Source: Blasia pusilla (Eukaryota; Marchantiophyta; Marchantiopsida; Blasiales). Taken from it: DNA of 64,000 bases. The number at the start of each line of letters is the position of its first letter. The stretch's first letter is position 1. Both the position numbers and the translations under genes were made by a program. Positions 22,680 to 35,056 of this stretch are shown here, piece after piece. The DNA is taken from contig CM114273.1 in assembly GCA_050084515.1 (NCBI GenBank), positions 26,722,001 to 26,786,000 of the forward strand. Reading direction: 5' to 3'. The notes below the pieces were generated by a model. It made no database searches and was not told the DNA's origin. It saw only the letters and a program-made list of their open reading frames with translations.

Positions 22680-24240
22680 CTATTTGATAAAGTGATAATG
22701 CACCTCAACATAATTTGTTTGAGGATAAGACACGGGGTTATTAGCAAGCTTGATGCTATTAATATTATCTCCATATATTACACTAGGTCCTAAGTTACTA
22801 ACGTCAATCTCAACAAGTAATCGGTGAAGCCACACAGTCTCACAAGTTGCATTTGTTGCTCCTCTATATTCCAGATCTATTGAAGATAAAGTCATTGTAG
22901 GTTGCTTCTTTGAAGCCCAACTTATAACTGTGCAAGATGAATGAATAACCAAATGTAGAGTAAGTGATAGACACTCTTATTGCCCACTCAACATTTATGA
23001 ATCCTTGTAATTGTAAACTCAAAAAAGTTCAAATTGAAGCCCAAATTGAAGAGAGAATTTTATATATCGCATTATCCTCCTCACAATATCAAGGTGAGAT
23101 TTCCAATGTGCTTGCATGGACTGAGTCACTAGGCCAACTGCATAGTTGAAGTCTAACCTAGTCATAGCTAGATAGATCAAACTTCCAACCAATGGCATGC
23201 ACTTTTACAACTTAAAATCTGCAAGCAACTCTCCTTCATCCACTCTTAGTTTCATTCTCTCGTCCAGCAGTATAGAGATTGGCTTACAAGTCATCATACC
23301 ATATTTTGAAAGCATGTGAAAAGCATATTGTTGTTGTAATAACCACATGCTCTCTCCAACTATAATAGACTTGACACTAAGATAATACTTAAGTTCTCCT
23401 AAGTTCTTCATATCAAACTCTACTTGTAACTTTAGCTTGACTTGTTGCACCATATCCTAAGTACTCCTAATAATGAAGAGGTCATCAACGTACAACACAA
23501 TGATAACTGTATGGCCTTATCCTCTCAAGAGATAAGAAGAGATGGAACCAATATTTATAGCTTATGATGGAAGGTAGGGCAAGGGTGAGTGGGGCAATAA
23601 GGAGGGAGGGAGTGAAGGGCAAGGAAGGAAGAAATGGGAATGATAGAACAAGAAGGTAAGTGGAGGGAATGAGAAAAAAGGGGAATGTGGGGTCCATATA
23701 AAGAAGGGGAAGATGGGATCCACATGGACATGCCTGCGGACACGAACTTTATTCACATGCAACCTTCACATATATACGCGCAATGGAAACTCTGGATGCT
23801 CATATTCATGTGGTTGAGCCATAAATACCTCCTCATGTAGATCTCCATTCAAGAAGGCACTCTTGACGTCCATGTGATGTAGTCTCTACTTCTTACTCAT
23901 TACAATTGTAACTATTATTCTAGTATTTGCCATCTTTGCAACAAGGCTAAATATCTCTTCATAATCGATGTCATATTATTGTGCAAAGCAATTAGCTACC
24001 AATCTGGCTTTGGATCTCTTCATTATAGCATCTTGATTGTGCTTGACTTTGTAAATCCATCTACAACCAATAGCTTCTTTATCAGAAGGTATATCAACCA
24101 ACTCCCAAGTTTGTTGATATTTGAATAGAGAAAAATCTTCCTCCATACCTTTAATCCATTCGACTTTACATAGAGCTTCTTCAAAATAATTCAATTCTTG
24201 TCTTAAAGGGAAGTCATCATACATGCATGATGTGTTCCAA
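22680..24240 (-). pseudogene. copia RT and RNase H remnant
   Basis: Down the minus strand: RT N-terminus with TWELVDIPSDKEAIGCRWIY and KARLVANCFAQ (24224-23976), a DVKSAFLNGDLHEE-like segment near 23870, then the catalytic VLYVDDLFII (about 23505-23463). FDMKNLGELKYYLSVK follows (23453-23205), then RNase H with SWASKKQPTMTLSSIDLEYR and the final VEVHYHFIK (22952-22680). Gag, protease and integrase are absent. The RT is split by a purine-rich insertion at about 23522-23760. Stops are numerous. Confidence 0.8.
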
Positions 24241-24299
24241 GGAATCCTTTGTTTATGAATCTATGAATAGAATGTGTGACTCTACTTGATTTACGAAGT

Positions 24300-24682
24300 T
24301 ATTGTTTAGAGGTGGATACCTATAGTCATAGTTAAGTTAGAGTGTATGACATGTAACGCATAAGTAGGAAAGAACCAACCAAGAATAGAAAAGACAAATA
24401 ATATGAGATAAAGATAAGAGTAAGACCATAGATTTGTGAAAGTAAGATAAAGATGAGATTGTGGATCGATGTGATAAGATGAGATAGGAACATTAGAGTC
24501 CAAAGAAGATCCTCTTATGTTATGAGAAGTTGATAAGTGGAATAAGGATGGGTAGAGCTAATTTATCTTTGTTGTACCTATCTCTAAGTATATAAAGGAG
24601 GAGGAAGGCCTCGAGAGATAGTCTACCTTTAAGCAACTATAAAATGGTCTTATGAGCTTGAGAGTTACAATGGTATCAGAGC
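24300..24682 (+). mobile_element. LTR with perfect tRNA-iMet primer site
   Basis: TGGTATCAGAGC at 24671-24682 is an exact initiator-Met primer site. The preceding ~370 bp form the LTR, with a TATA-like TATATAAAGGAGGAGG at about 24589. Its start near 24300 is uncertain. No gag follows; instead the non-coding repeat R begins, so this is a solo LTR with leader or a non-autonomous element. Confidence 0.65.
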
Positions 24683-24699
24683 AAGGTTGCTCTTACTTG

Positions 24700-25068
24700 T
24701 TTCTCTTCACCTTGCCAATATTTTAATGCAAAGAACGTGTTTTTGTCTTTGTGCCTCACCATGCAACACTTTTTGGAAGTCTCTTATATGTGTAAGATTT
24801 GATGGAATAGGAAGTCTGCAGGAAGTGGTTTCATGCAAGTAAGTTAATAGCTTTGGACTTACAACAATCTTAGAAAAGGCTGGCCATCAAGTGAAACGAA
24901 GGCAAACTTTGACACGTTGAAGATGTGACCATACGTAGGTGTAGCATTTATTTCTTTAAGATTACTTGTTTTACTTCAACTTGCCAACTTTTTCACGCAA
25001 AGAGCCTGTTATTGTCTTTGTGCCTCACCACGCAACACTTTTCGAAAGTCATGTATATCTGTAAGATT
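24700..25068 (+). repeat. dispersed repeat R, copies 2 and 3, interrupted by element C
   Basis: Two related segments (about 24700-24800 and 24970-25068) repeat CTTGCCAA, GCAAAGA.C.TGTT, TTGTCTTTGTGCCTCACCA and CGCAACACTTTT. The second copy stops at GTAAGATT, where gypsy copy C begins, and resumes at 31140 with GATTCGATGGAATAGG. The first copy preserves the uninterrupted version at 24791-24810. Confidence 0.65.
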
Positions 25069-25714
25069 TGTCGTGCGCATACAAATCGCTACACAACATA
25101 CATCGCTGTCACCAAACACACACACACAAACACGCACGCTCCCATGCTAATTCATGGCATCCAAACAACGAGACAAGAAATACCAAAATATCTCCAATAA
25201 AATAAGATCCAATCTCTCTCACAACACCATAGTTCTCACATGTGTGCACTCTCACATGTCTCTCTCAATGTCAAACCAAACCCACTCTCCTATGAGAGGC
25301 TTGGGTTACACATACAAGGCAAGCAAGAGCATAGCTCCGCTGCCTCATGCCAAGAGGTTCAACAAAAAGAGAATGAGCTCTCAAGCTCTCTCTTCTTGAG
25401 GTATATCCCTCCCCTCTCCCAAGCTCTCTCCATAGTAACCTATGCTCCCAAGTCATCTCCTTGGCTCTTGACCTGATGTAGGAGGTCAAGGGCCACTTAC
25501 CAAAAATATAAAGTCGATCATATATTCAAAATGGTACTTACCTAAAATAGTAAGTTTCTCAATATGGTTCCAAATGAGCCGAAACGAAAAAAAAACCTGC
25601 TCTCTCATGTTTCCCATGGCCTCAATAGGTCATCCTCGACCTACTGAGCCTGTCCTCTACTACTCACGAAGGCATTCTACTATATCTCACCAATCTTTCT
25701 TAAAAGACATGATA
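25069..25714 (-). repeat. 3' LTR of copy C
   Basis: It comprises the S part (25069-25195) and the L part (25196-25714), collinear with 11484-12122 and 39331-40043. The S part occurs again at 25717-25853 next to the polypurine tract. Confidence 0.7.
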
Positions 25715-25716
25715 GT

Positions 25717-25853
25717 TGTCGTGGCATACACATCGCTACACAACATACATCGTTGTCACCAAACACACACACACACACACATAAACACGCACGATCCCAT
25801 GCTAACTCATAGTATCCAAACAACGAGACAAGAAGAACCAAAATATCTCCAAT
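25717..25853 (-). repeat. extra copy of terminal repeat S in copy C
   Basis: About 137 bp, from TGTCGTGGCATACACATCGC to CCAAAATATCTCCAAT, repeating the outer part of the adjacent LTR. It sits between the LTR and the tract CGCCCCCCT, which is a polypurine tract on the coding strand. The same arrangement is found in copy D. Confidence 0.75.
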
Positions 25854-26105
25854 CGCCCCCCTAACTAGTGGTTAGGTACCTCTAACTCTAGATAGCCATC
25901 TATCCCTACCTACCATGACATAGATCTCTCCGACGCTAAGAGTAAGAAGGTCGGGTGCTCATGTGGCGCCATCATTATTCGCCTTCTTGTCATCCATGTC
26001 ACAGACACAAGTTGAAATGTAGAACTACCTACTTTATGTACATCTGGGACGCATCCATCGTCCCTGAGGAACCCTAATAAGAGGTGGCGTCAAACATGCC
26101 ATATG

Positions 26106-27340
26106 TCATCCTCTCGAACACCCATCACTGACTAGCATAGTGGCTGCACCACAGGCGGAACCACACAACATACACCGCAATTGTACCCTCAATATTGGGA
26201 AGATGACATGGCGCACAATTACGCACATGGTCCTCCCAAACCATACCATCGCGTCCCTCCGATAAGAGAACACCGGATGGCAAGACCTCACGCACTCTCA
26301 AGATGGTACGCCTCGCAGTCACATCCAACGTCGTGGGTGTCGTCTGCTGCAAGTAGACATAGTCTTCTTGATGAAACCTCCGGATAGTAGGTCGATAACC
26401 ACCTTCCCGAATAGTCACATACCTCAACGTATCCCGATGTTGCGTAATCGCCAAGTTCTCAAACGCCATGGACATCACTCTCCGAAACAACTCAATCCTC
26501 TGAGAACATGCTCGCATCCATACATCAGGGTCATCAAGATTCAACACCTCACCGATATCTCGATGAATGGCCGCAGGTAAATCAGGCTCTCGGCCATAAA
26601 GCAACAGGTACATTGAGAAAGACACTAAGAATGTCTGCTTGCTAAATCTGTATCCTATCGCCAATTACGCCAACTAAAGGTCCCAATCTCGTAGATGACC
26701 TCTCTGCAAGCCATACTTGCGTAGTCCTCTCTTCACTGTCTGTAGAACCCGCTCCGCTAGTCCATCCGCCTCAGGATGATCTCGCAAAATAGTGCGATGG
26801 TCGATCAGTGCCTAATCACACAAGGCTTGAAACTCCTCGCGGAATTTTGTACCCTGGTCTGTCAACACCTTAGCAGATGCGCTGTGATGACTCAGCACTT
26901 GATCTAGGAAGGCATACGCTACTCCCTCACTTGCTTTGTTAGGCAATGAAAACAACTCTATCCACTTCGAGAAGTGCTCGACCATCACCAACAGATAACA
27001 ACTATGGCGCTCCGTCAAAGGCAAAGGTCTTGCAAAAGCCAAACTCCATCTATAACCTAAATCCATGATTGGAAGTGGATGCAACTGTGGAGTTGGAGCA
27101 TTGAACGATGCTCGGACTCGATCACACACTATGCATCTGGAAACAAACTGATGAAGGTCAGTCTACATGCCTCGCCACCAATACTGAATCTGAAGCAAGC
27201 TGTACGTCTGCTTCACTCCAAAATCATCCAACTCCTCGTGGGCATGACGCACCAAACGTGCTCTCTATGAAGGATGAGGCACTACACGCACTCTACCATC
27301 CTCCCACACTCATAACACATGTGTGCTCTCCCACCGGAAC
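26106..27340 (-). pseudogene. gypsy integrase with damaged PHD finger, copy C
   Basis: The HHCC zinc region reads HAHEELDDFG and CIVCDRV (about 27250-27110). In the core, the first catalytic Asp position is altered (LAFARPLPLT where D has LDFVGPLPLT), the second is in VLTDQGTKFREEF, and the Glu is in DGLAERVLQTVKRG. The 179-codon frame at 26664-26125 then carries YLLLYGREPDLPAAIHRD and the chromodomain-free C-terminal segment GRDGMVWEDHVRNCAPCHLP. A 32-nt deletion relative to D shifts the PHD finger out of frame. One zinc Cys is Ser, and a stop removes the finger's second half. Confidence 0.8.
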
Positions 27341-27555
27341 CGACTAGCTCGCTATAGGATCCGATCCCGCTCTCCAGCACCCATTGTGCTCGCAACGCTA
27401 CGAGTTCGCAGGTACTCCAAGATCACTCCATCGTCGTGAATGTCTTGGGCACCTATCATCTCCTCACCGGCCTCTAGATCTAAGGACTCTCCATCAGACC
27501 TCGCCATCAAAGTCTCAGCAATTTGGCTCTCCATAGTCACAAGCCCAAATAGGCT

Positions 27556-28303
27556 GCATAACGTTTGAGAGTTTTTGACTGTATTTATGGCCATAACTTT
27601 TAGCGCCAAGATGCGTTTGGATTGTAAAAGGGTGCGTTAGAAAGCTTATAGAAATTCAGTTCAAACGCATTAAAGATCTCTGCAAACGCTTCAGCAGCGG
27701 CTGAGAAACAACCCGGAAACGACTGTAAGTAGAGTCGGGTTGAGGGCCCCAATGAAGGGCCCGACCCTCCTTTTCCAAGGGGGGGGGGGTTATTAGAGAA
27801 CCCCAGAGGTACTAGTAAGGGGGAAGGTCTTCGAGAGTGCTTGGAACCCGAACCCCACTTTGGGCGTCGTGGGGCGGCTCAAGGGCATGGAACGGAACGC
27901 GAGTTTGGGGGTTGGGTTGGAAAACCTGCACCAAGTCTATTGAGGTGATTTTAGACATCCCTCTTGGATTTCACCCCGCGACTCAATTACTTGGGTCTCG
28001 GTTTGGAACTCACACGAGGACCGTTGAACAGTTGGGATTGCTAGGCGCGCGGGTGCCGTTTCAGATCCCAGGACTAACCAGGAAGTCTGTTCCAAGTCTT
28101 GAAGGACTTGCCGTGTTTTGGAAACTAGGAACTAAGGAAGGTTGAGCTTGATGAGACGCCGAGTTGAGAACTCGGTGGGTTGGAACGCTGGTTGGCCCAG
28201 ACCCGACTAAAAAGAGTGCGTGTTTGGGTACAGATCGGCGATGACCTACTCAACATACGCTTCCGCAACACTAAAGATAGACGTTGAAGGAGAGTAGGGG
28301 CGC
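27556..28303. mobile_element. unidentified insertion in copy C
   Basis: Compared with copy D (42230-42310), the sequence between CAAATAGGCTG and CAAGCATGGGTTA is replaced by about 750 bp of G-rich unrelated DNA. It includes a run of eleven G at about 27781 and GAGTTGAGAACTCGGTGGG at about 28160. It has no convincing ORF. It is probably an LTR or other non-coding element of a different family, and about 80 bp of the host element was lost at the junction. Confidence 0.55.
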
Positions 28304-28319
28304 GACACTCAAGCATGGG

Positions 28320-29745
28320 TTACGGCTTAAACCATCGGCATCCTAGTTGAGCATCTCAGGTCTATGCACCACCTGGAAGACATACTCCTACAACAAAAGA
28401 GCCCACTTCGCAAGCTTCTCTGTAAGCTTGTCGGACTCCATCAACCACTTAAGTGGCCGATGATCAGTAATGATGGTAAAGGGATTGCCGAATAGATAAC
28501 ATCTAAAATGTGCGACAGCCCACACTGTAGCCAAGCACTTACCCCCATACAAGCTATACTTTGCCTCTGCAGCATTTTTTGAGGGACTAGCATAAGCCAC
28601 CATGAACTCTCTACCATCATCGTCATGTTGGGTGAGCACGGCTTCAAGCCCCAACATGCTCCAATCGATATACAACTGGAAAGGATGCCCCCTGATTGGT
28701 CTCCTCAATATGGGCGCGGACATCAATCTATCCTTGAGCATTCAAAATGCTCCCTCTTGCTCATCCCCCCAGTGCCACTCCTAATCCACCTTGGTCATCA
28801 AGGTTAGCGGCTTCGCAATCGAACTGAAACCCTTTACGTACCGTCAATAGAAGTTCGCTAATCCCATGAATGCACAAACTCGACTCACATCTGTAGGGCA
28901 TGGAATATGTGAAATAGCCTCTACCTTCCTCTCTTGCACGCCAAGGCCCCAAGGATATATCGTATAACCCAAGTACTCAATCAGGTCGTAGAAGAACTTG
29001 CACTTGTCTGGATGTAGCTTCAGCCCATGTAATTGCAATCGTTGAAACACCTCCTCTAGATGTCGCTCATGCTCCTCAATCGTGGCGCTAAAGACTACGA
29101 TGTCATCAATATAACACCTTGAAAAATCTATACTTGCCAAGATCCTATCCGTGACTCTCTAAAACTCAGCCGGGGCGTTCTTTAACCCGAATGGTAAGAA
29201 CCGCCACTGGTACAAACAATCCTTCCCTTGAGGATGCCCCAAAATGTCGTCTTCTGCCTGTCCTCCAATCTGATAGCAAGATGATGGTATCCGGCTCGCA
29301 AATTCAAATGAACTGAAGACCTTTGCATGCCCAATCATATCAAAGATCTCCTCACGGGTGGGCATGGCATACCTATCGGACTTCGTCTGCCGATTGATAG
29401 GTCGGTAATCTCCACACATTCGCCTATCCGTCCAGTTGGCATGCACATCCTTCTTGGCGGGCATGACAGTGGCAGATGCATACTCTCCATGCGACATCTC
29501 CACTACTCCTGCTCCAACCAAGTCATGGCTCCTACTCTGAATCATAGCCCTCTCCATGTCATTGTACTTGTAGGATCGTTCGACGTGTCACTCGACAACT
29601 CATTGCGGATCCTTGGACCCTTCAGGGTATCCAAATCATGCATACTAAATGCAAAACAACTCTTATAACTCCTAAGGAACTGGTGTATCCGACGCCGCTC
29701 TCCTCCTGTTAACTTAGGGCCAATATTTGGCTCCCAAGTCTCCAT
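28320..29745 (-). pseudogene. gypsy reverse transcriptase and RNase H, copy C
   Basis: From 29745 down: a pre-RT segment (GPKLTGGERRRIHQFLRSYK), then RT with MSHGEYASATVMPAKKDVHA, RMCGDYRPINRQTKSDRYAM and FLPFGLKNAPAEF. The catalytic motif is CYIDDIVVFSA (about 29095-29120). The thumb region is CKFFYDLIEYLGYTIYPWG. RNase H shows QLYIDWSMLGLEAVLTQHD, MVAYASPSKN and ITDHRPLKWLMESDKLTEKL. A frameshift near 29300 and several stops break the frame. The domain order and motifs are Ty3/gypsy. Confidence 0.88.
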
Positions 29746-30054
29746 CTTGACTACGGTAGGACTCTCCGGCGTGGGTGTCGATGGTTGCTATGGTGCAACC
29801 CCGTCTCGGACAATAGAACTCTCATCTCCACATGTAGAACCTGGAACCACACTCGATGTTGTGGCTATCATCTCATGGCATACTTGCAAAACATCCTAGG
29901 AAGTCCAAGGATGTCTCTCCCGATCATCCTTGGTGTGTCGATCTCCTCGGGTCTCGCCCCCAGCCGCTGCCTCAACCGCCTCGGTAGGCATGGGGCTCAC
30001 CAACGCAACAACTGTGATCTGTCACATCCTCAAACAACGTTGCTTAGCTACTCC

Positions 30055-30735
30055 TTAGTTGAAAATATATGTCAAGCAGTTCAGGTCCATCGCCTTACCC
30101 AAGACATGACGCCCTGATGCCTCTGATAGTGACGATATTGCCATCACTCCTGTGGGGAATCCCATCGCTCGCTCTCGCTCATCGGCATTGGGCTCCACCA
30201 ACGTCTGTACTTGGTCATCCCAAACCAAGCCAAGTCCGGCCTCCTTGAATGCATAGGAAGCAGGAAAACTCACCAGTGTGGGAAAGGCTACCCATGGCCT
30301 GCCAATCTTGTCGACCATAGTCAACGACGGCCGATCATCTAACCTCACTACTTGTGATCAACGGCGTGGATCCAATATAGAATCCACCAACAAATCGAAG
30401 GGGCGCTCTACTCTCGCATATGCCCTCCGTAACACCTCGCGTGGTACCAAGTTGGTCCACCAAAGACGCGGCGAGTGTGGGCTCGTGAACCCACACTCGC
30501 CGCATCTAACAACACGCGGGATCTCGAATCGCCCAAAATTGGCACATTCTCCAAAATGTATGTTGGAAAACGAGGCTGATGCTCCTCTAAATGTCGCAAG
30601 ATCCGCATCATCTCCCAAAATAACCTGGATCGAGTGTCATCTAGCCCGGAATCTCGTCCAACACTTAATTGGTCCTAACACGCCCAACCAGCAATGACCA
30701 AGTCTATGGTCCCTATCCGCTCCAAGTCCTCCGTC
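30055..30735 (-). pseudogene. cytosine-5 DNA methyltransferase domain, C-terminal part, copy C
   Basis: Reading down from 30735, motif IV is damaged (GWAC followed by a stop instead of PCQ). The frame continues FWEMMRILRHLEEHQPRFP, then YILENVPILGDSRSRVLLDA (motif VI, 30540-30551). A short palindromic insertion shifts the frame, and then PRLWWTNLVPREVLRRAYAR appears (motif VIII, about 30451-30475). The next frame holds GRPWVAFPTLVSFPASYAF, ERERAMGFPTGVMAISSLSE (motif IX-X region) and HVLGKAMDLNCLTYI (motif X). This is in the same phase as the start of the RT region at 29745, showing the methyltransferase lay in one polyprotein with RT. The N-terminus with motif I is deleted. Confidence 0.85.
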
Positions 30736-30744
30736 CCCAACCAT

Positions 30745-31139
30745 GAATGAGTTCTCAAGCTCTCTCTCTCTCCTTGAGGTATACCCCTCCCCTCTCCCAA
30801 GCTCTCTCCATGGTAACCTATGCTCCCAAGTCACCTCCTTGGCTCTTAACCTGATGTAGGAGGTCAAGGGCCACTAACCAAAAATAGAAAGTCGATTATA
30901 TACTCAAAATGGTACTTGCCTAAAATAGTAAGTTCCTCAATATGGCTCCAAATGAGCCAAAACGAAGGGGAAACCTTTGTTTCGGCTCATTTGGCAATGT
31001 CTTGCTGAGGCCCTGGGAAACCTGCTCTCTCACGTTTCCCGAGGCCTCAGCATGACATTCTAGACCTATTAAGCCTGTCCTCTACTACTCACGAAGGCAC
31101 TCTACTAGATCTCACCGATCTATCCTAGAAGACGTGACA
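30745..31139 (-). repeat. truncated 5' LTR of copy C
   Basis: About 395 bp of the L part, ending TCCTAGAAGACGTGACA. The inner end is fused directly to methyltransferase sequence at about 30745, inside a CT-rich stretch. An internal near-duplicate of about 50 bp (AAACGAAGGGGAAACC... / TTTCGGCTCATTTGG...) lies at 30960-31010. Confidence 0.7.
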
Positions 31140-31845
31140 GATTCGATGGAATAGGAAGTCTGCAAGAAATGCATATCAAAGGTACTTGGAAGAATTTAGT
31201 CATAGTTTGATGTGTAAATTTCTCTATCTCTCGCATGCAAGTTAGACAATGTGAACTTACATTGGAGATATTTGGATCAATAAAGGAGCTTGTTTGTTTC
31301 TTGTCGGGGACGAAAGTGGCAAATTTGTGAAGTCTCGAAGTGACATGTCCTCCATCCCTACTCCCTTCTATGTTGTTATGTATAAGAAATACATTAAAAA
31401 TCAATGGAAAAGAACTTAGTAAATCTTCGAAATAAATCACTCAGAAATTTTTATTCGAAATGAGAAAAATTAAGAGTCAAATCCATTCTATGAGCAAGAT
31501 ATAGAAAGTAGAACATGGAGATGGAGAGTGGAAATCATATTAACTGTAAGAGAAGTCATTTTTTTAGGAAATAGCTTTGTGGTTCCATTGGCAACACCTC
31601 CAACCCTAAAAAGACACATATCGATAGTAGGGAATATGATATTTAAAACCTTTGCAACCTCACCATACTCTCTCCAACCACTAATCGCTTGGCAATGCAA
31701 CCCATCAACATCATGTAGCATCCCATGCACAGGGTAGATGAAATTTAAGAACACACGTATGTGAATGCTTTGGATATCGATGGATGTGCCGCTCAGTTGA
31801 AATTCAAGGACACACAGATGCAAATGCTCTGAAAATCAATGGATG
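31140..31845. other. continuation of repeat R and AT-rich sequence
   Basis: The first ~50 bases continue repeat R across the copy C insertion. The rest is AT-rich; the two overlapping ORFs (31488-31823 minus, 31528-31737 plus) show no motif. Two related ~60-bp segments near 31735 and 31798 (AATTTAAGAACACACG / AATTCAAGGACACACAG) form a small diverged tandem repeat. Confidence 0.4.
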
Positions 31846-31846
31846 T

Positions 31847-32440
31847 GGTCGGGGAAATTGACCTTCCATTCTAAATAATTACCCATGTGTTTGTCCAACT
31901 ATAATTATAGAATGAAGGGACATTATCTGCCATTTCACTTCCAGAAGGCATCTTATGGATAACGATTGTAATTCCTACTTGGCATCAATTGGAAGTATTT
32001 TGTCCCTTCCCACCCTTCGGCCCATTTTCCTCTTCTTTTCCCCTTCTTTTCCCTTGCCCCTCTTAACTTAAATGCCTCCTTCATGTGCTACCCTTAGATC
32101 TGGTCGTTCAGATATCCTCAAATCCATCCATTGAAGCTAGGGCTAGGTATTTAGCTCTAAGTCACAGAGGAACCATGGATGGAGTCGTTTTGCTCATCAA
32201 GAATTGGTGTTTTTCCCTCACCCTCTGGGTCCAACTACACCGAGTGAAGCTCCTTCTCTCTCTCTCTACTGAAATTGACCTTCCATTCTACCCATGTGTT
32301 TGTCCAACTATAATTATAGAATCTCATTTCTCTGAAGGCATCTCTCTACTTCTCTCTCTCTCACCCTCTCGGCCCATTTTCTCTCTTTCCTTCTCCTTGC
32401 CCCTCTTCTTAAATCTCTACCCTAGATCTCTCTCTCTCTA
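31847..32440 (+). repeat. tandem duplication of about 420 bp with microsatellite growth
   Basis: 31850-32110 and 32267-32440 share GAAATTGACCTTCCATTCTA, CCCATGTGTTTGTCCAACTA, then GAAGGCATCT, CGGCCCATTTTC and TTGCCCCTCTT. In the first copy the stretches between these anchors are ordinary sequence; in the second they are replaced by short CT runs. The ORF at 32085-32615 is a by-product of the CT repeats, not a gene. Confidence 0.65.
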
Positions 32441-32462
32441 TCCTCTCATCCATCTCTCTATT

Positions 32463-33260
<798 letters not shown>

Positions 33261-33264
33261 AAGC

Positions 33265-33952
33265 TTAATAGTAAAACTTAAGCTTCTTTGATCTCTTTCT
33301 CTCGATCCTTGCAAGTTTGAGAGGTGGAACGATGCCCTTTTCAAAGCCATGGGATTCCAAAGGAGAGGGGTGGTACATTGAGTCAGATCTTATGTACCAT
33401 CTTAGGTACTTGGAAAGTTCCAAGTATTTGAGGTATGATTTGGAACTCGTGAAAGGCAGAGACTCGAGAGTTGCACCTCCAAGTCTTGTCAAAAATTCTT
33501 CCAAGAGACTTGATGGACTTGATTTTGTAATGGAATGCACTCTTCCATCTCCAAGTGTTATTGGAGAATCTGAATTATTAGGGTTTTTTTCAAATTTTGA
33601 TACTCTTTGGCAACCTCCATGGGTTGGATTGCGTGTTGTTTTCTCTTCCAATTTTGCTTGTTGGTCCATAATACTTTGGGCTTGTTGGCCCACTATGTCT
33701 TGGTGATCTTGTTGGTGATGAACTCCATTTGTTCGGCCTTTTGAGAGGTGTTACATCTGGAGATTTCAATCCATAATACTTCTTTGATGAATTAGACAAT
33801 AGCATGTTCCTTTTCAATGGCTTCTTGCCTTCTATAGATTTCTTAGATATCCTTATAATCATTTTGGATACTGGCCCGGTGTTTCTAGGTGACATAAGAG
33901 GAAAAAGTTGGTGTTTGAAGCAAGATTGATACCTCCATCTAAAGATTTTCAT
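33265..33952 (-). CDS. two overlapping unidentified ORFs, possibly one broken gene
   Basis: ORFs 33952-33590 (120 codons, Lys/Ser/Pro-rich, with PTRSPRHSGPTSPKYYGPTS) and 33693-33265 (142 codons, with MGQQAQSIMDQQAKLEEKTT) overlap in different frames. Their order suggests a protein interrupted by a frameshift. They are polar and low in aromatic residues until the end of the second, like a gag or a disordered host protein. I recognise no family. The plus-strand ORF at 33317-33706 is in antisense and shows nothing either. Confidence 0.25.
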
Positions 33953-33959
33953 TCAAATT

Positions 33960-35050
33960 TTGGTTCTTTTTGTATTTTGATGTTTTCAAATTGGAGTTTT
34001 GGTTTTGCAACATTGATGGTTCTAATGCGTTTTGTTGTTTCTGCATGCAGGGATGGATCACATGATCTACGTTTGTGAGCAATCAACCTATTGAGAGAAA
34101 ATGTATCTATGGGGATTTGGGGAAGATTTTTTAGTGAGAAGGCTTATTGTAGATGCAAGATTTGCCGCTCTTGATTTAGAGATTCTTTGCCTGTAAGAAA
34201 AAGTAGCATTAGAGACAATATATGAGTTCCCATTTGAGGAGCAAAAATTTAGAGTAAATAATAACTTCTTGGTGCATCATCTTACTATATCAAATAGAAA
34301 TTCTATTCAAATCACCTCTTGTATCAGATACACATCTGAGCAATCTAGATAGATACCATGTCATATATGTGTGAACTTTTGCAAGTAAGAATTGAAGTTC
34401 AAGACACCCTTGATCAGGTGTCTTGCATCTTGCTTTGCAGAGTTTGAAGTGTGTTCTCCGTTGTGCACAAAATGCATTTGGTTGTGAAAGTATTTGAGCC
34501 AAAAGTCAATTTAAATACTTGAATATCTACACAAGCTTAGTCAACTATGAAAACACATTGTCCCGCGTCCAGGGTAACTTTCCCAAAAGGACCAAAATGC
34601 TGCTACTCTGAGTGCATATTTGGCGGCTTGACCCTCCTTGGAAGTCAATTCCATGTACCCTTTTCCAGAAGGACCAGACAACGTCCATTTTGATATTTGG
34701 CAATTTGGCCCTTTCAAACAATGAATTCCGAACACTTTTTATGGCACTTAATTTCAAATAGCTTGTGGTGGCTTACAAAAAGCAAAATTTGTGGAAAGAA
34801 ATTGTTTTATTTTTTTCAATTCTGAACCCGCGGCAAAAGCTATGAGGGTCCTAGAGACATGTGTCAAAAAGAGGGTGTCACTATTAATGGAAGTGCTCAT
34901 CAAATAATGATTTAGATTAAAATGAAACATTGCGTGGCTAATGTAAGTGGAAAAATGCCATTTAGTTTTATTTTAGCTTCAAAAAATAAGAATTTCTTTC
35001 TCCAAAATTGAAAAAAATATCAATTAGCTAGACAACTAAATTAACAAAAG
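33960..35050. other. no gene seen
   Basis: AT-rich sequence. Two lines near 34560-34640 and 34640-34740 are related (GGACCAAAATGCT / GGACCAGACAACG within TTTCC(C/A).AAGGACCA and TTTGGC(G/A).TT..CCCT), forming a diverged tandem repeat of about 90 bp. No coding signal. Confidence 0.4.
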
Positions 35051-35056
35051 AGAATT

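Larger units (their letters stand above)
25069..31139 (-). mobile_element. DNMT-gypsy copy C, bounded by both LTRs
   Basis: The element runs from TGTCGTGCGC at 25069 to GTGACA at 31139 on the plus strand and is coded on the minus strand. It sits inside repeat R, with GATT repeated at both sides and an empty site present at 24791-24810, so both ends are well defined. Internally it keeps the methyltransferase C-terminal two thirds, RT, RNase H, integrase and a damaged PHD finger. A deletion joins the middle of the 5' LTR to the methyltransferase, removing gag and protease. A foreign block interrupts it at about 27556-28303. Confidence 0.8.
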
